Below, one piece after another: positions 8,248 through 15,965 of a DNA stretch of 20,395 nt. The notes beneath the pieces are model-generated. The model saw nothing but the letters and a program-made list of their open reading frames with translations, ran no database searches and was not told the origin of the DNA. Source of the DNA: Planctomycetota bacterium. Its GTDB lineage: Bacteria > Planctomycetota > UBA1135 > GCA-002686595. Every line of letters begins with the position of its first letter. The stretch's first letter is position 1. The DNA lies in contig JACKHS010000040.1 of the NCBI GenBank assembly GCA_020638875.1, positions 1-20,395 on the forward strand, written 5' to 3'. The translations under genes were made by a program, and so were the position numbers.

Positions 8248-9462
8248 ATGCAGACGAGCACGGAACCCGCGGCCCTCGACGAGGCGCGCGCGGCGGAGGT
8301 CGCGGCGGCGCTGGCCGAGGCCGGCCCGGCCGCCGACCCGGTCGGCCCCGTCACCCCCGCCGAGCACGCCGCGCGACGCACACGCTGCGCCGCGCTGCTC
8401 GCCGCCGCCGGACTCGACGCGCTCGTCGTCGAGCCCGGCGCGACGCAGCGCTACCTGAGCGGCGTCGACGCGAGCCTGTCCGAGCGCCTCACCGCGCTCG
8501 TCGTGCTCGCCGACGGCTCGTGCTTCTGGCTCGTGCCCGGCTTCGAGGTCGAGCGCGTGCGCGGCTCGGCCGGCGACGTCGAGGTGCTCGGCTGGCAGGA
8601 GCACGAGTACGCCTTCGCGCCGCTCGCGAGCGCGCTGCGCCGCCGCCGCGCCGAGCGCGTCGCGGTCGAGCCCGCGCTGCGCGCGTTCCAGCTCGCGGGC
8701 CTCGCGCTCGCGCTCGGACAGGAGACGCTGCCGCTCGCGACCGGCCTGCTGCGCGACCTGCGCGGCTGCAAGGACGAGCACGAGCTGGCGCTCCTGCGCA
8801 GCGCCAGCGAGCGCACGCAGCGCGCGTTGCTCGCGGTCTCGCGGCTGCTGCGCCCCGGCCTCACCGCGCTCGAGATCGGTGCGCTGTTGCGCCACGCGCA
8901 CCGCCTGCAGGGCATGAGCGGGCACTGGGACCTCGTGCTGTTCGGCGCCGACGCCGCCGAGCCGCACGGCAGCACCGGTCCGCGGCGCCTCGAGCGCGGC
9001 GACCTGGTGCTGGTGGACACGGGCGCCGCCCTGCACGGCTACCAGAGCGACACGACCCGCACGTGGGTCTTCGACGGCGCGCCGAGCGAGCGCGTCGCGC
9101 AGGTCTGGCACGCGGTGCACGACGCGCAACGCCGCGCGTTCGAGGCCCTCGCCCCCGGCCGCCGCGCGCGCGAGGCCGACGCCGCCGCGCGCGCCGTCTT
9201 CGCGGCGGCGGGCTTCGGCGGCGCGTACGAGCTCTTCACGCACCGCGTCGGCCACGGCATCGGCATGGAGGGGCACGAGGCGCCGTACCTCGACGGCGGG
9301 AGCGAGGTGTTCCTCGCGCCGGGGATGGTGTTCACCGACGAACCGGGGCTCTACGTGCGCGGCGAGCTCGGGGTGCGGATCGAGGACGTCGTGGCGATCA
9401 CGGCGGGAGGGGCGACGCACTTCGGTCAGTGGCAGGCGGCCCCCACCTCCCCCGCCGGGTAG
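8248..9462 (+). CDS. M24 family metallopeptidase (Xaa-Pro peptidase type)
   Basis: The protein has 404 residues. An N-terminal creatinase-like domain (about 45-170, e.g. LDALVVEPGATQRYLSGVDA) is followed by the pita-bread catalytic domain. All five expected metal ligands are visible: D257 (VLVDTGA), D268 (SDTTRTW), H336 (HRVGHGIGMEGHE), E365 (TDEPGLY) and E379 (RIEDVV). Such enzymes release N-terminal residues ahead of proline from short peptides using two divalent metals. No signal peptide is seen, so it is probably cytoplasmic; the first 40 residues are an Ala-rich extension. The ATG at 8248 has no Shine-Dalgarno but follows a TATGCT element closely. Whether it is a Xaa-Pro aminopeptidase, a dipeptidase or a creatinase relative cannot be decided here; peptidase is most likely. 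Confidence 0.92.
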   Translation: MQTSTEPAALDEARAAEVAAALAEAGPAADPVGPVTPAEHAARRTRCAALLAAAGLDALVVEPGATQRYLSGVDASLSERLTALVVLADGSCFWLVPGFEVERVRGSAGDVEVLGWQEHEYAFAPLASALRRRRAERVAVEPALRAFQLAGLALALGQETLPLATGLLRDLRGCKDEHELALLRSASERTQRALLAVSRLLRPGLTALEIGALLRHAHRLQGMSGHWDLVLFGADAAEPHGSTGPRRLERGDLVLVDTGAALHGYQSDTTRTWVFDGAPSERVAQVWHAVHDAQRRAFEALAPGRRAREADAAARAVFAAAGFGGAYELFTHRVGHGIGMEGHEAPYLDGGSEVFLAPGMVFTDEPGLYVRGELGVRIEDVVAITAGGATHFGQWQAAPTSPAG

Positions 9463-9570
9463 CCCTGGTCGACGGCCGGGCTGGCGCGCGGATCCGGCCC
9501 CGTGCACGATCGGGCGAGCGCTGCGCGCGAGGTGCGCCGGGGCCCGCCTCACCGAACCCGGGAAGTCCCC

Positions 9571-9595
9571 TGGCTCAGCGGGGGCGGGTGAGCCA
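9571..9595. terminator. Hairpin at convergent M24/STAS-like junction
   Basis: TGGCTCA (9571-9577) and TGAGCCA (9589-9595) form a perfect 7-bp stem with an 11-base GC-only loop. The stem includes the stop codon of the minus-strand STAS-like gene and lies about 110 bases past the M24 stop. Without a T tract this is only a candidate. Confidence 0.35.
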
Positions 9596-9949
9596 GTCGA
9601 GCGCCTCTCGCTCGCTCCGAAACACCTCGAGCTCCACCCGCGCCCCCTCCGCGACGCGTCGCAGGCGTTGCTCGGTGGAGAACGCCATGGGCCGCTCGCG
9701 TTGCAGGGCCGCGCGCCGGCCGAAGCGGTCGGCGTGCTCCTCGAGGTAGCCGGCCACGCGCTTGAGCACCTCGACGCCGCACTCGTCGCCCCCGAGCGAG
9801 GTGTCGGGCACGATCAGGAGACCGTGGACGTCGGGAGCGTCGGCGGGCTCGAACAGGCTCCGCAGGGTCGCGCGGCCCTCGGCGTCGAGGGGCGGGCCCT
9901 GGAAGCGGAGCCGTAGCAGTCCGGGCTCGTAGCTGGCGAAGACGGGCAT
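9575..9949 (-). CDS. Small STAS-like (SpoIIAA-type) protein
   Basis: The protein has 124 residues. Alternating beta and alpha character runs from YEPGLLRLRFQGPPLDAEG through HGLLIVPDTSLG to RRAALQRERPMAFSTEQRLR and ends ELEVFRSEREALDWL. This pattern matches small stand-alone STAS/SpoIIAA-like proteins, which have a strand near the start, a middle strand giving a value or asset, and an ending in xVFxxxxEALxWL. Their roles are mostly unknown; some regulate by partner binding. The ATG at 9949 was chosen because the fold starts right after it; the upstream frame is Arg-rich and non-coding in look. It is divergently arranged with the hybrid kinase, so shared regulation is possible but not shown. 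Confidence 0.75.
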   Translation of the reverse strand: MPVFASYEPGLLRLRFQGPPLDAEGRATLRSLFEPADAPDVHGLLIVPDTSLGGDECGVEVLKRVAGYLEEHADRFGRRAALQRERPMAFSTEQRLRRVAEGARVELEVFRSEREALDWLTRPR

Positions 9950-10055
9950 GGGCGCTTCGCGAGCGCGGGGCGCGATCCCCGCCGGAGCGGAGAGCGCAGG
10001 GCCGGGAAGGGGCCCGGGGGGATGGAGGACGCCGGAGCGAGCGGTCCGTTGCCGG

Positions 10056-10061
10056 ACCCTA
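10056..10061 (-). promoter_or_regulatory. TAGGGT -10-like hexamer upstream of STAS-like gene
   Basis: TAGGGT on the minus strand lies about 106 bases before the ATG at 9949 in the divergent intergenic region. It is the same hexamer that precedes the Y-family polymerase gene. No -35 match was seen. Confidence 0.3.
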
Positions 10062-10099
10062 GCACGGCGCCGAGCCGGCGCCAGGAATCTCGCCCTGGA

Positions 10100-10115
10100 T
10101 CGGAAGATCTCCCGA
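10100..10115. promoter_or_regulatory. Imperfect 16-bp palindrome in divergent intergenic region
   Basis: TCGGAAGATCTCCCGA is a dyad with 7 of 8 base pairs matching around AGATCT. It lies between the STAS-like gene and the kinase in one of the less GC-rich pieces of the window, a suitable place for an operator. A TCTAGT hexamer follows at 10149-10154 (+) and could be the kinase -10 box. Both are tentative. Confidence 0.3.
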
Positions 10116-10245
10116 AGTCGGGTCGGGCGACGTCCTGACGGCGCTCGCTCTAGTCGGGACCGGGCGAGGCCGACGCCTCGCGCGAGCACCACCGCGCCTC
10201 AAGGCGGCCGGGCCCCGTTGCCGAGCAATGGCGCCGAGGCACTTC

Positions 10246-12390
10246 ATGTCCCAGACTCCCCTCCCCCGAGCTGCAAGCGCCGAGGCCGCGCAGGCCACCC
10301 TTCGTATCGCTCTGTGCTCGATCTCCTTCGCGGCGCTCGGGACGGCCTACCTGCTGGGTGCCGAGCCGGAGGGCTACGCGACCTCGCTGATCGTGCTCGC
10401 GCTCTACGTCGTCGGCTCGGTCGCGTGGCGCCGCTGGGTCCTGCGCGCGCCAGGTCGGCACCTGTGGCGGCGCTGGATCGCGGTGTGCGCGGACATCGGG
10501 CTCGCGCTCGTCGGCATGCACCTGATGGGCAGCGCGGGGAGCTGGATCTACCCGGCCTTGCTGTGGTGCATCATCGGACACGGGCTGCGCTTCGGTCGCC
10601 GCGTGCTCTACGTCGGCGCAGCGTTCGGCACGTTCGGGCTGTGCACGCTCATGCTCACGCATCCGCAGTGGTACGCGCTGGGCAGCGCCGGGGTCGGGAT
10701 GTGCGTCGGCGCGGCGCTGATTCCGATGATGGTGCTCGAGCTGATCGGCCGCAACGAGGAGCTGACGGCGCGCTTGGCGCGCGAGCTCGAGCGCTCCGAG
10801 GCGGCGGCGCAGGCCAAGTCGCAGTTCCTCGCGAACATGAGCCACGAGATCCGCACGCCGATGAACGGCGTGATCGGGATGGCGGAGCTGCTCCTCGGGA
10901 CCGACCTCGACGACGAGCAACGCGAGTTCACGCGCACGATCGCGGGCAGCGGCAACGCGCTGCTCGGCATCATCAACGAGATCCTCGACTTCTCGAAGAT
11001 CGAGGCCGGGCGGATCGAGATCGAGCACAACGAGTTCAACCTGCGCACGCTGCTCGACGAGATCAACGACCTGATCGCGCTGCGCGCGCACGAGAAGGAC
11101 CTGAACTTCAACTGCACCGTGGACGCGACGTTGCCCTCGCACCTGGCCGGCGATGCGCACCGCCTGCGCCAGGTGCTGCTCAACCTGGCCGGCAACGCGA
11201 TCAAGTTCACGGCCAAGGGAGACGTCTCGATCCGCGTGACGGTCGTCGAGCAGACCGAGAACGACCTGCGCCTGCTCTTCGAAGTGCGCGACACCGGCGT
11301 CGGCATCCCGCCCGAGAAGCAGGCCTCGGTCTTCGAGGCCTTCACGCAGGCGGACGCTTCGACCGCGCGCGAGTTCGGCGGCACGGGCCTCGGCCTGGCC
11401 ATCTCGGCGCAGCTCGTCGAGCTCATGGGCGGCGAGATCGGCGTCGAGAGCGAGCCCGGCGCCGGCGCGACGTTCTGGTTCACGCTGCCCTTCGAGAAGC
11501 GTCACGTCCGCCGTCGTCTGCCCCCCGAACTGCGCGCCAACGGCGAACCGCGCTTCCTCGTGGTGGACGCCAACGACCAGGCGCGCGAGTCGGTGGCCTC
11601 GGTGCTCGAGTCGTGGCGCTTCGAGCACGAGCTCGAGGTCGACCGCGAGACGGCGCGCGCCCGCGTCGTGGCCGCGCGCGAGGCCGGTCGGCCCTTCGAC
11701 GTCGTCATCGTCGATCGCGACAGCACGAGCGAGGGCCCCGGCGCGCTGCGCAAGCAGCCGGGCGAGGACACCGCGTACGTCCTGCTGCTGCCCCTGGGCT
11801 CCCGCGTCGAGCGGTCCCGGCTCGAGGAAGGCGGCTTCGCCGGCGCGGTCACCAAGCCGGTCAAGCCTTCGAGCCTGCTCGACGCGCTGCTCCTGGCCAT
11901 GGTCGGCTCGACGCGCGACGAGCTGCGCAGCGCCGAGGAGGACGAGGCTTCCGAATCCGCCGGCGCGACGCCCGCGCTCCAGCCCGACGGCGAGCACGCC
12001 GGCGTGCCGGACGTGCTGCTGGTCGAGGACAACCCCGTCAACCGCAAGCTGGCCCTCGCCATGCTCGGGCGCCTGGGCATCACGCCCGAAGTCGCCGAGG
12101 ACGGCGCGCAAGCGCTCGAGCAGCTCGCGCGACGTCGCTTCGACGTCGTGCTGATGGACTGCCAGATGCCCGTGATGGACGGCTTCGAGGCGACGCGCGC
12201 GATCCGCGCCGGTCGAGGCGGGGTGCTCCAACCCGAGGTGCCGATCGTCGCCATGACCGCCAACGCCATGGCCGGGGACCGCGAGCGTTGCCTCGAGATC
12301 GGCATGAGCGACTACGTCTCGAAGCCGATCCGCAAGGACCAGCTCGCCGAGGCGCTGCAGCGCTGGTCGCCCTCGCGACCGCGGGGGTGA
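10246..12390 (+). CDS. Hybrid sensor histidine kinase with RpfC-like membrane domain and two receiver domains
   Basis: The protein has 714 residues. Five to six membrane helices span about residues 15-165. The segment SWIYPALLWCIIGHGLRFG resembles the RpfC input domain of DSF sensors. A HisKA domain follows with H200 in SHEIRTPMNG, then an ATPase domain with NLAGNAIKF, DTGVGIP and GGTGLGLAIS. The first receiver (about 435-550) keeps an aspartate at D490 and a lysine in VTKPVK but lacks the usual MDxxMP pattern. The second is canonical, with VEDNPVNRKL, D638 in LMDCQMPVMDG and SKPI. No HPt domain is present, so the final phosphotransfer must use a separate protein. The ATG at 10246 has GAGG six bases upstream; an ATG at 10228 would add six residues. 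No response regulator or DSF synthase is nearby. Confidence 0.92.
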   Translation: MSQTPLPRAASAEAAQATLRIALCSISFAALGTAYLLGAEPEGYATSLIVLALYVVGSVAWRRWVLRAPGRHLWRRWIAVCADIGLALVGMHLMGSAGSWIYPALLWCIIGHGLRFGRRVLYVGAAFGTFGLCTLMLTHPQWYALGSAGVGMCVGAALIPMMVLELIGRNEELTARLARELERSEAAAQAKSQFLANMSHEIRTPMNGVIGMAELLLGTDLDDEQREFTRTIAGSGNALLGIINEILDFSKIEAGRIEIEHNEFNLRTLLDEINDLIALRAHEKDLNFNCTVDATLPSHLAGDAHRLRQVLLNLAGNAIKFTAKGDVSIRVTVVEQTENDLRLLFEVRDTGVGIPPEKQASVFEAFTQADASTAREFGGTGLGLAISAQLVELMGGEIGVESEPGAGATFWFTLPFEKRHVRRRLPPELRANGEPRFLVVDANDQARESVASVLESWRFEHELEVDRETARARVVAAREAGRPFDVVIVDRDSTSEGPGALRKQPGEDTAYVLLLPLGSRVERSRLEEGGFAGAVTKPVKPSSLLDALLLAMVGSTRDELRSAEEDEASESAGATPALQPDGEHAGVPDVLLVEDNPVNRKLALAMLGRLGITPEVAEDGAQALEQLARRRFDVVLMDCQMPVMDGFEATRAIRAGRGGVLQPEVPIVAMTANAMAGDRERCLEIGMSDYVSKPIRKDQLAEALQRWSPSRPRG

Positions 12391-12421
12391 TCGCGCGCCC
12401 GACGCGGGGGCTGGTCGCGGC

Positions 12422-12439
12422 TTAGGGTTTTGTTAGGGT
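12422..12439 (+). promoter_or_regulatory. Direct repeat TTAGGGT x2 (11-bp period) and -10-like element before polymerase gene
   Basis: TTAGGGT occurs at 12422-12428 and again at 12433-12439, one helical turn apart, in a short AT-richer patch. The second copy supplies TAGGGT exactly six bases before the GTG at 12446, as expected for a leaderless -10 box. The repeat could also be a two-site operator for a regulator of the polymerase. Confidence 0.45.
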
Positions 12440-12445
12440 GGCGGG

Positions 12446-13855
12446 GTGCCGCCCGCCAACCGCGACCTGCTGCTGCCTCCCGGGACCCGCCGCATCCTGC
12501 ACCTCGACGTCGACGCCTTCCTCGCGTCCGTCGAGTGCGCCCTGCACCCCGAGCTCGCAGGTCGACCGCTCGTCATCGGCGGCCTGCCCCACGAGCGCAA
12601 CCTCGTGATGTCGTCCTCCTACGAGGCACGCGTCTACGGCGTGCGGCCGGGGCTCCTGCTCGCCGAGGCGAAGCGCCTCTGCCCGCACGCGATCTTCCGC
12701 CGCGGCGACGCCCAGGCCGCGGCGCGCTTGCGCGACGAACTGACGCGCGTCGTGATGCGCTACACGCCGCGGGTCGAGGTCACCTCGATCGACGACCTCC
12801 TGGCCGACGTGACGGGGACCGCGCGCCTGTTCGGCCCCGCCTTCGAGCTCGCCGTCGCGTTGCGCGCCGCGGTACGCGCGGAGGTGAACCTGCCGGTCAC
12901 CATCGGCATCGGCACGAGCGTCACCCTCGCGCGCCTCGCCGGCAAGCTGGCCAAGCCGGGCGGCGTCGCCGAAGTCTGGCCGGGGCACGAAGAGGCCTTC
13001 CTCGCCGGCTTGCCGATCGAGCACCTGCCGGGCGTCGGCTTCAGCACCGGGCGGCTGCTCGCGCGCTTCTCCATCCGCACCGTGGGCGACCTGCGCCGCG
13101 TCTCGCGCGAGGTGCTCTTCGCCTCCTTCGGCAAGCTCGGCCTCGTCCTGCACGACCGCGCGCGCGGCGTCGACCCCGAGCGGATCGAGCCCACCTGGAT
13201 CCCCGGGCCCGACGGACGGCTCGTGCGCCGCGCGCCGCGCTCGATCCGTCGCGACAGCACGTTCGAACCCGAGGAGGGCTCGCGTCGGCGCGTCGAGGCG
13301 ATGCTCGCCTACCTCGTCGACCGCGCCATGCACAAGCTACGCGGCCTCGGCCTGACGGTCTCGACGCTCGAGGTGCACGTCCGCTACGTCGACACGCGCC
13401 CGCCCTCCCTACGCCGCGCCCAACGCCTGGCCGCGCCGGCCGAGCGCGAGGCCGCCGCCGCCGAGACCGCCACCCGCCGCGTGCGCCGCACCCTCGACGC
13501 GCCCACCGACAGCACCGACCGCGTGGCCGCCGAAGCGCGCGCGCTGCTGCGCTCGCTCCCCCGCCGCCGCGCGCTCGTCAAGCGCGTCGGCGTCGAGCTC
13601 GCGAACCTGCGCCCCGCCAGCGGCTGGCAGGGCACGCTCTTCAGCGAACCGGGCGGCGACCGCATCGCCGAGGACGCACGCGGCCCGAGCGGCTCCCACG
13701 CCGACCGCCAGCGCCGCCTCGACGACGCCGTCGACGCGCTGCGCGCGCGCGTGGGCTTCGGGCGCGTGTTGCGCGGGTCGAGCCTGGCGCTCGGGGAGAC
13801 GCACGAGCTCGAGGTCGGGGGCTATCGCCTGCGCACGCCCTCCCTGAACCAGTGA
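12446..13855 (+). CDS. Y-family DNA polymerase (DinB/Pol IV-like)
   Basis: The protein has 469 residues and starts at GTG. The palm opens with ILHLDVDAFLASVE (D21 is the first metal aspartate), and MSSSYEARVYGVRPGL matches the family's nucleotide-binding loop. The second catalytic motif reads SIDDLLADVTG (S114-I115-D116-D117), where DinB proteins normally have SIDE. The thumb helix-hairpin-helix (LPGVGFSTGRLL) and little-finger region follow, with a long Arg/Ala-rich insert around residues 325-375. QGTLF at 395-399 fits the beta-clamp motif QxxLF. These polymerases copy across damaged DNA with low fidelity. The conservative Glu-to-Asp change probably keeps metal binding but could alter rate or fidelity. 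The start has no Shine-Dalgarno. A UmuC- or ImuB-related assignment is less likely. Confidence 0.9.
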   Translation: MPPANRDLLLPPGTRRILHLDVDAFLASVECALHPELAGRPLVIGGLPHERNLVMSSSYEARVYGVRPGLLLAEAKRLCPHAIFRRGDAQAAARLRDELTRVVMRYTPRVEVTSIDDLLADVTGTARLFGPAFELAVALRAAVRAEVNLPVTIGIGTSVTLARLAGKLAKPGGVAEVWPGHEEAFLAGLPIEHLPGVGFSTGRLLARFSIRTVGDLRRVSREVLFASFGKLGLVLHDRARGVDPERIEPTWIPGPDGRLVRRAPRSIRRDSTFEPEEGSRRRVEAMLAYLVDRAMHKLRGLGLTVSTLEVHVRYVDTRPPSLRRAQRLAAPAEREAAAAETATRRVRRTLDAPTDSTDRVAAEARALLRSLPRRRALVKRVGVELANLRPASGWQGTLFSEPGGDRIAEDARGPSGSHADRQRRLDDAVDALRARVGFGRVLRGSSLALGETHELEVGGYRLRTPSLNQ

Positions 13856-13863
13856 TGAAACGA

Positions 13864-13891
13864 GGACGGCCCGGCGGGTGCCGGGCCGTCC
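13864..13891. terminator. Strong bidirectional hairpin between polymerase and SdrD-B genes
   Basis: GGACGGCCCGGC (13864-13875) pairs perfectly over 12 bp with GCCGGGCCGTCC (13880-13891) around the loop GGGT. It lies 8 bases beyond the polymerase stop and 26 bases beyond the stop of the convergent SdrD-B gene. On the minus strand the stem is followed by TCGTTTCATC, a weak T tract. This is the best terminator candidate in the window. Confidence 0.75.
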
Positions 13892-13917
13892 AACGAGCTC
13901 GTGCTACCGAACCGCGG

Positions 13918-15339
13918 TCACGGTGCGAACGTCACGCACAGCGAATCGGTCATGTTGAAGGACGGCGTGTTGCCCGGGTCGCGGTACCAGAGCTGGAAGT
14001 AGAACGGCACGCCCGGAACGACCTGACCGAAGCCGATGTTCATGGGCGGGCTGGCGAAGTCCAGCGGGATCATGGCGACGCCGCTGGGGTCGATGTCGGA
14101 GACCTTGTGATAGCGCACGAGCGGCGAGCCGATGCACTGCACGCCGGAGCCGAAGGGGATGTTCACCCCGTTGGTGCCGTAGAACAGGTAGGCCGGCTGG
14201 TGCGGCGGGAGGTTGGTGAAGGTCACCGAGAACTGGTTGTCGCCGAGCGACGTGCTGCCGTTGCCCGAAGCCGAGGCCACCTGGCCGGTGGAGTTGGGCA
14301 GGCTGTGGCAGTTGACGAACGGGATCGGCTTCAGGCCGAAGTCCACGGTCGGGTCGTGCTGGCCGGCGCCGAGCGTCACCGGGGCGGGCTGGCAGTTGCT
14401 GTCGAGCGCGGGGTCGTTGCCGACGCCGCAGGGCGACTGCACGAAGCCCTCGGGGAGCGTCTGCACGTCGAGCGCGACCGAGTACGTGCCGGGGCACAGG
14501 CCCGGGAACAGGTAGGAACCGTCGAGCTGGGTCTGCGTGGAGCCGAGCGGGGCGCTGTTCGCGTCGAACAGCAGCACGGTGACGCCGCCGACGCCGGGCT
14601 CGCCCGCGTCCTGCAGGCCGTCGCCGTCGAGGTCGTTCCAGACGAGGTCGCCGAGCGACGCGGTGCAGTCGACGTCGAGCTCGAAGCCGGCGATCGCGCC
14701 CGAGCCGTTGAGCGTCACGCGCATGTGGTCGACGCCGGCGACGTCGCCGAGCGAGAGCGTGTTGACGCCGTTGTCGCCGACGGGCGTCAGCGAGACGGAG
14801 GCGAGCAGCTGGTTCGACGCGTCGAACATCTCGACCTGCCCGTCGGGGCGCGTGGTCTCGATGTCGATGTAGGTGCAGGTGCGCAGCGTCACGGTGCCGA
14901 GCGCCGCGAAGTCGAAGTCGAGCGTCTGGCCGAGCACCGCCGCGTCGTCGGGGTCGACGACCAGGCCGTTGCCGCCGACGACGAGGTGCTCGTCGACGAT
15001 GAGGATCTTGCCCAGCGCCGTGCTGTTGGCGTACGGCGCGCCCATCGCGCCGCCCGCGCCGAAGCCGGGGCCGCCGAAGGTGACGTTCGGCGAGCCGAGG
15101 TCGGAGTCCCCGCCCGTCGGGTTGCTGGAGTCGAAGATCACCGCGGCGTTGGGCGCGCCGAGGCTCGGGTTGTGGCCGTGCACGAGGATCGGGCCGGCGC
15201 CGCCCGAGGTGGACAGGCTGGAGAGGATCGTGCCCGCGGGCAGTCCCTCGAAGTCGATCGTGTCGGCGTGGAGCGCCGGCGTGGCGCAGAGTGCGGTGGT
15301 GAGGACCGCCAGGGTCCGGCGAGAGAAGACGCTGTTCAT
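13918..15339 (-). CDS. Secreted SdrD-B-like domain protein
   Basis: The protein has 473 residues. A signal peptide (MNSVFSRRTLAVLTTALCAT, cleavage likely after ALHA near residue 25) leads into a beta-rich domain beginning DTIDFEGLPAGTILSSL. At about residues 226-300 lies an SdrD B-like repeat (LGDLVWNDLDGDGLQDAGEP, then GSYLFPGLCPGTYSV), a Cna-B-type fold with a calcium-loop-like Asp-rich stretch. The C-terminal 120 residues form a beta module containing AYLFYGTNG and FYFQLWYRDPGN, similar in layout to the end of the paralogs at 18302-20395. It is probably an exported surface or matrix protein. The ATG at 15339 is preferred over a TTG at 15354 because it gives a compact signal peptide. No catalytic motif was seen. 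Confidence 0.87.
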   Translation of the reverse strand: MNSVFSRRTLAVLTTALCATPALHADTIDFEGLPAGTILSSLSTSGGAGPILVHGHNPSLGAPNAAVIFDSSNPTGGDSDLGSPNVTFGGPGFGAGGAMGAPYANSTALGKILIVDEHLVVGGNGLVVDPDDAAVLGQTLDFDFAALGTVTLRTCTYIDIETTRPDGQVEMFDASNQLLASVSLTPVGDNGVNTLSLGDVAGVDHMRVTLNGSGAIAGFELDVDCTASLGDLVWNDLDGDGLQDAGEPGVGGVTVLLFDANSAPLGSTQTQLDGSYLFPGLCPGTYSVALDVQTLPEGFVQSPCGVGNDPALDSNCQPAPVTLGAGQHDPTVDFGLKPIPFVNCHSLPNSTGQVASASGNGSTSLGDNQFSVTFTNLPPHQPAYLFYGTNGVNIPFGSGVQCIGSPLVRYHKVSDIDPSGVAMIPLDFASPPMNIGFGQVVPGVPFYFQLWYRDPGNTPSFNMTDSLCVTFAP

Positions 15340-15424
15340 CAGGATGTCGAGCAAGGAGTCGATCGGAACGGTCGAAGGGCACCTCCGGCGGAGGCCCGGT
15401 CGTCACGCGGTGGCGACAAGAACG

Positions 15425-15452
15425 CGCCGCGATCCCCCGATCGCGGCGTTTT
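15425..15452. terminator. Perfect hairpin with flanking T/A tracts downstream of csaA
   Basis: CGCCGCGATC (15425-15434) pairs with GATCGCGGCG (15439-15448) around CCCC and is followed on the plus strand by TTTT. On the minus strand, the direction of the neighbouring genes, it would read out into GCGTTCTTGTC. It most likely ends the csaA transcript before the SdrD-B gene starts at 15339. I see no gene in 15340-15608. Confidence 0.65.
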
Positions 15453-15608
15453 CGCCGAAGACGGTACCCGCACCTCCCGGATCTCGCTACCCCCGTCCGG
15501 GGAGAGCCCGCGACGCGGCCCGCGCACACGCCGAGGCGCCGCCGCGCCGCCGGGATCCGCCCGGAGCGTCCTCGCGCCGCGGCGGTCCGTCCCGCGCGCG
15601 CTGCCGCC

Positions 15609-15956
15609 TCAGTGGAGTCGCGCGCCGAGCGGGACCTCGCGCTCGGGCTGGCAGAGCACGACGCGACCCTGCGCGTCGGGGAAGCCGGTCACGAGGCACT
15701 GCGAACGCAGCGGCCCGATCTGCTTGGGCGGGAAGTTCACCACGGCGACGACGAGCCGCCCGACCAGGTCCTCGGGCGCGTAGAGCGCGGTGAGCTGCGC
15801 GCTCGACTTGCGCGTGCCGAGCTCGGGCCCGAAGTCGACCTGCAGCACGTAGGCCGGCTTGCGCGCCTCGGCGAAGACCTCGGCCGAGAGCACGCGCCCC
15901 ACGCGCAGCTCGACGCGCGCGAAGTCCTCCCACTCGATGAGCTCGGGCTCGTCCAT
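15609..15956 (-). CDS. csaA: CsaA-like tRNA-binding protein
   Basis: The protein has 115 residues and nearly every segment matches CsaA: WEDFARVELRVGRVLSAE, EARKPAYVLQVDFGPELG, TRKSSAQLTALY, VVAVVNFPPKQIGPLRSQCL and the ending VPLGARLH. CsaA forms a dimer of OB-fold tRNA-binding domains, the fold also found at the C-terminus of bacterial methionyl-tRNA synthetases, and has been linked to chaperone-like or export-related activity. It is cytoplasmic. The ATG at 15956 lies 9 bases past the GNAT stop, so co-transcription with the macro and GNAT genes is likely. A TAGGAT just ahead of the ATG includes the GNAT stop codon and is probably coincidental. Confidence 0.92.
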   Translation of the reverse strand: MDEPELIEWEDFARVELRVGRVLSAEVFAEARKPAYVLQVDFGPELGTRKSSAQLTALYAPEDLVGRLVVAVVNFPPKQIGPLRSQCLVTGFPDAQGRVVLCQPEREVPLGARLH

Positions 15957-15965
15957 GCGTCGATC

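Noticed and set aside
9463..9570. AGCCC/GGGCT short inverted repeat after the M24 stop as terminator
   Set aside because: The stem has only five base pairs with a loop of more than ten bases; the hairpin at 9571-9595 is the better candidate.
12422..12439. TTAGGGT repeats as telomere-like sequence
   Set aside because: Only two copies with a 4-base spacer occur upstream of a gene inside a gene-dense region; a promoter or operator role fits better.
13850..15783. Plus-strand extension of a long open frame past the polymerase across the SdrD-B gene
   Set aside because: It is a shadow frame with a biased Arg/Val/Glu mix; the polymerase ends at 13855 in another frame and the minus strand encodes a signal peptide and SdrD-B motif.
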